From: SSC3 sp035477015 | GTDB lineage: Bacteria > Actinomycetota > Actinomycetes > Propionibacteriales > Nocardioidaceae | Assembly: GCA_035477015.1 (NCBI GenBank) | Contig: DATILB010000151.1 | Location: 1 to 7,969 of the forward strand | DNA: 7,969 bases | Direction of reading: 5' to 3' | Shown here: positions 5,999 through 7,969 of the stretch, piece by piece | How the letters are laid out: the number at the start of each line of letters is the position of its first letter | Numbering within the stretch: the first letter of the stretch is position 1 | Notes under the pieces: model-generated | Seen by the model: only the letters and a program-made list of their open reading frames with translations | The model's database searches: none | Told to the model about the DNA's origin: nothing | Program-made: the position numbers and the translations under genes

Positions 5999-6010
5999 AG
6001 GTCCGTACAC

Positions 6011-7495
6011 CTAAGGCGTCGAGCAGCAGGCGTCGTCCGGCGTCGCACTGGGTGCCGCTGGACCTAACGTCGGCAGGCCCAAGAGGACGCCGGCTGTGGG
6101 TGCCGGACTCTCTGCCCGCGCCTGCCAGGCGTCGCCCGAGCGGGTCGGGTGTACGGCGAGCACCCGCTCGGACACCAGGTGGTGCGGCGCAGCGCGGCTG
6201 ATCTCCACCTCGACCCGGTCGCCGGGACGCACCCGTTCCGTCGGCGCATCGAAGTGAACCAGCCGGTTGTCGCGCGCCCTCCCGGTCAGCCGATGGGTGG
6301 CGGCGTCCTTGCGGCCCTCCCCCTCGGCGACGAGCAGTTCGACCGTGCGACCGACGAGTGACTTGTTCTCGTCCCACGCGATGTCGTTGACCAGCTCGAC
6401 GAGGCGCTCGTAGCGCTCCTGCACCACCTCGTGCGGCACCTGCTCGTCGAGGACGGCTGCGGGAGTGCCGGGGCGCTTGGAGTACTGGAAGGTGAACGCC
6501 CCAGCGAACCGAGCCTGCTCCACGACGTACATGGTCTGCAGGAAGTCCTCCTCGGTCTCGCCCGGGAAGCCCACGATGATGTCGGTACTGATCGCCGCCT
6601 CCGGCATGGCCGCGCGGACGCGCTCGATGATGCCGAGGTACTTGCTCTGGCGGTACGACCGGCGCATCGCCTTCAGCATCCGGTCGGACCCCGACTGCAG
6701 CGGCATGTGCAGCTGCGGCATGACGTTCGGAGTCTCGGCCATCGCCGCGATCACGTCGTCGGTGAAGTCGGCGGGGTGCGGGCTGGTGAAGCGGACGCGG
6801 TCGAGGCCTTCGATCTCACCGCAGGCGCGCAGCAGCTTGCCGAACGCGAGTCGGTCGCCGAACTCCACGCCGTACGAGTTGACGTTCTGGCCGAGCAGCG
6901 TTACCTCGCTGACGCCCTCGTCGACAAGCGCATGGATCTCCGCCAGCACGTCGCCGGAACGGCGGTCCTTCTCCTTGCCGCGCAGCGCGGGGACGATGCA
7001 GAAGGTGCAGGTGTTGTTGCAGCCGACGGAGATCGAGACCCAGGCGGCGTACGCCGACTCGCGCTTGGTCGGCAGCGTCGACGGGAAGACCTCGAGCGAC
7101 TCGAGGATCTCGACCTGCGCCTCCTCCTGCACCCGTGCACGCTCGAGGAGGACCGGCAGGGACCCGATGTTGTGGGTGCCGAAGACGACGTCCACCCAGG
7201 GTGCCCTGCGGGTGATCTCGCCCCGGTCCTTCTGGGCCAGGCAGCCGCCGACGGCGATCTGCATGCCGGGCTTCTTCGCCTTGACCGGCGCGAGGTGGCC
7301 GAGGTTGCCGTAGAGGCGGTTGTCGGCGTTCTCGCGGACTGCGCACGTGTTGAAGACGACGACGTCCGCCTGCTCACCGTCGGGCACTGCCAGGTAGCCG
7401 GCGTCCTCCAGGAGGCCGGAGAGGCGCTCGGAGTCGTGGACGTTCATCTGGCACCCGTAGGTGCGGACCTCATACGTACGCGGCGCTGCAGTCAT
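6011..7495 (-). CDS. miaB: tRNA-2-methylthio-N6-dimethylallyladenosine synthase
   Basis: Radical-SAM methylthiotransferase that turns i6A37 of tRNA, the product of MiaA, into ms2i6A37. The 494-residue protein shows the three-part family layout. The N-terminal MTTase domain has the auxiliary cluster cysteines Cys15 (YGCQMN), Cys51 (NTCAVRENA) and Cys85 (GGCLAQ). The radical-SAM domain has the CxxxCxxC motif at Cys159, Cys163 and Cys166 (GCNNTCTFCIVP), followed by LLGQNVNSYG, PLQSGSD, and TDIIVGFPGET. A TRAM RNA-binding domain lies at about 375-444. The last 50 residues are the low-complexity tail common in actinobacterial MiaB and end in a Cys-Cys pair (490-491). The ATG at 7495 lies a few residues before the first conserved strand; no clear Shine-Dalgarno sequence precedes it. 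The GNAT gene ends 43 nt upstream on the same strand, so the two may be cotranscribed. All cluster ligands are present. Confidence 0.98.
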   Translation of the reverse strand: MTAAPRTYEVRTYGCQMNVHDSERLSGLLEDAGYLAVPDGEQADVVVFNTCAVRENADNRLYGNLGHLAPVKAKKPGMQIAVGGCLAQKDRGEITRRAPWVDVVFGTHNIGSLPVLLERARVQEEAQVEILESLEVFPSTLPTKRESAYAAWVSISVGCNNTCTFCIVPALRGKEKDRRSGDVLAEIHALVDEGVSEVTLLGQNVNSYGVEFGDRLAFGKLLRACGEIEGLDRVRFTSPHPADFTDDVIAAMAETPNVMPQLHMPLQSGSDRMLKAMRRSYRQSKYLGIIERVRAAMPEAAISTDIIVGFPGETEEDFLQTMYVVEQARFAGAFTFQYSKRPGTPAAVLDEQVPHEVVQERYERLVELVNDIAWDENKSLVGRTVELLVAEGEGRKDAATHRLTGRARDNRLVHFDAPTERVRPGDRVEVEISRAAPHHLVSERVLAVHPTRSGDAWQARAESPAPTAGVLLGLPTLGPAAPSATPDDACCSTP

Positions 7496-7504
7496 AACCG
7501 GTCA

Positions 7505-7510
7505 AGGGTA
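7505..7510 (-). promoter_or_regulatory. Weak candidate -10 box for miaB
   Basis: TACCCT on the minus strand fits TANNNT and lies 9 nt before the miaB ATG, which would give a leader of only 2-3 nt. It sits in the 43-nt gap after the GNAT gene. The -35 region (TTCGGA, 7529-7534) matches poorly, so read-through from the GNAT gene is as likely. Confidence 0.25.
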
Positions 7511-7538
7511 CGGCGCACCGGCTGGGGATCCGAATCGA

Positions 7539-7969
7539 TCAGCGCGCGGACCGCGCCATCGGACGCAGGGTCGCCTCACCGTCGGGCGTGCTCTCCTCTG
7601 CGACCACCTCGAAGCCGAGCCGCTGGTAGAACGACACGTTGCGCGGGTTGGACGAGGTCAAGCCACAGGGCAGGCCGTCGGCATCGATCGCCTCGAGACG
7701 TGGCGCCACCAGTGCGGTGCCGAGTCCCCTGCCCTGGACAGTCCCCCGGAGACCGACGTACTGCAGCGTCCAGTGCGACGCCTCAATGACGTGCCCGCGC
7801 GCTCGCATGATCGTGGCGAGCGCGACGTCACCCCGGAGCTCGCCCGCGCTCGCGTCGATGATCGCCTTCCCACGGTGAAGGTCGTCGGGACCGATCAGTG
7901 ACAGGTCGGGAGGGATCCAGGCGATTGCAGCCCCGTCCGCGAGGTAGGTGTGCCCGCGCTCGAAGCAGA
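7539..7969 (-). CDS. GNAT-family N-acetyltransferase, N-terminus cut by window edge
   Basis: A cytoplasmic acetyl-CoA-dependent transferase of unknown substrate. The frame is open from the right edge to the TGA at 7539-7541, giving 142 visible residues; the internal ATG at 7808 is not the real start because coding-like sequence continues upstream (RGHTYLADGAAIAWIPP). GNAT motif A is visible as LQYVGLRGTVQGRGLGTAL, with the acetyl-CoA pyrophosphate loop QGRGLG. Motif B is LTSSNPRNVSFYQRLGFEV, the family's usual Asn-x(3)-FYxxxGFxx ending. The upstream part, with HWTLQ before motif A, fits actinobacterial GNATs of about 190-200 residues, so some 50 residues are probably missing. It precedes miaB by 43 nt on the same strand. 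Family is clear; substrate cannot be read from the sequence. Confidence 0.92.
   Translation of the reverse strand, partial: CFERGHTYLADGAAIAWIPPDLSLIGPDDLHRGKAIIDASAGELRGDVALATIMRARGHVIEASHWTLQYVGLRGTVQGRGLGTALVAPRLEAIDADGLPCGLTSSNPRNVSFYQRLGFEVVAEESTPDGEATLRPMARSAR

Noticed and set aside
5947..6201. Plus-strand frame with an internal start MSDNVPEVRTPK at 5980
   Set aside because: It overlaps the 3' end of miaB, whose C-terminal tail matches actinobacterial MiaB style; the frame is Arg/Pro/Ala-rich like other shadows in this GC-rich DNA and has no recognisable domain.
6431..7789. 452-codon plus-strand frame opposite miaB
   Set aside because: It is antisense to the full set of conserved MiaB motifs and spans into the GNAT gene; no domain is visible in it.

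Overview
The window is GC-rich, with strong third-position GC bias and many long shadow reading frames. It carries the actinobacterial neighbourhood of tRNA A37 modification genes (miaB, miaA) followed by dapF. Gene content and protein style (MT0933-type small antitoxin between miaB and miaA, secreted 'choice-of-anchor P' protein, actinobacterial M23 and Ig-like modules) suggest an actinomycete, most likely Nocardioides or a relative in Propionibacteriales. That placement is inference, since no rRNA or species marker is present.

Layout, left to right. (1) dapF, minus strand, runs off the left edge and lacks only its C-terminal tail. (2) A large secreted M23 metallopeptidase with five polyglycine-hydrolase-type tandem repeats and a C-terminal Ig-like domain, minus strand, ends 21 nt before the dapF start. 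(3) A 65-residue zinc-ribbon protein on the plus strand, divergent from the peptidase. (4) A secreted, internally duplicated choice-of-anchor P family protein, minus strand, convergent with the zinc-ribbon gene; the two stop codons are 5 nt apart and a strong hairpin lies in the end of the zinc-ribbon gene. (5) miaA, minus. (6) A 67-residue MT0933-type antitoxin-like protein, plus, divergent from miaA. (7) miaB, minus, convergent with the antitoxin gene. (8) A GNAT acetyltransferase, minus, running off the right edge. No gene-free stretch exceeds 300 bases; the longest, between miaA and the small antitoxin gene, is 108 nt.

How the genes fit together. MiaA and MiaB act in sequence: MiaA puts a dimethylallyl group on N6 of A37 in tRNAs reading UNN codons, and MiaB adds the 2-methylthio group. 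DapF makes meso-diaminopimelate for lysine and, in many bacteria, peptidoglycan. The block between miaA and dapF (about 790-4630) looks like an accessory insertion into this housekeeping cluster: two exported proteins and a tiny zinc-ribbon protein, with their own start signals and a terminator. dapF, at the edge of the block, has no Shine-Dalgarno sequence but has a TAGAAT -10-like element exactly 6 nt before its ATG, which suggests a leaderless transcript.

No mobile-element genes, CRISPR arrays, rRNA or tRNA genes were found. I do not see a clear new multi-gene system. The best leads are the architecture and metal-site spacing of the M23 protein, the internally duplicated choice-of-anchor P protein, the small zinc-ribbon gene with a terminator-like hairpin in its coding end, and the LEA-like 11-residue periodicity of the antitoxin-like protein.
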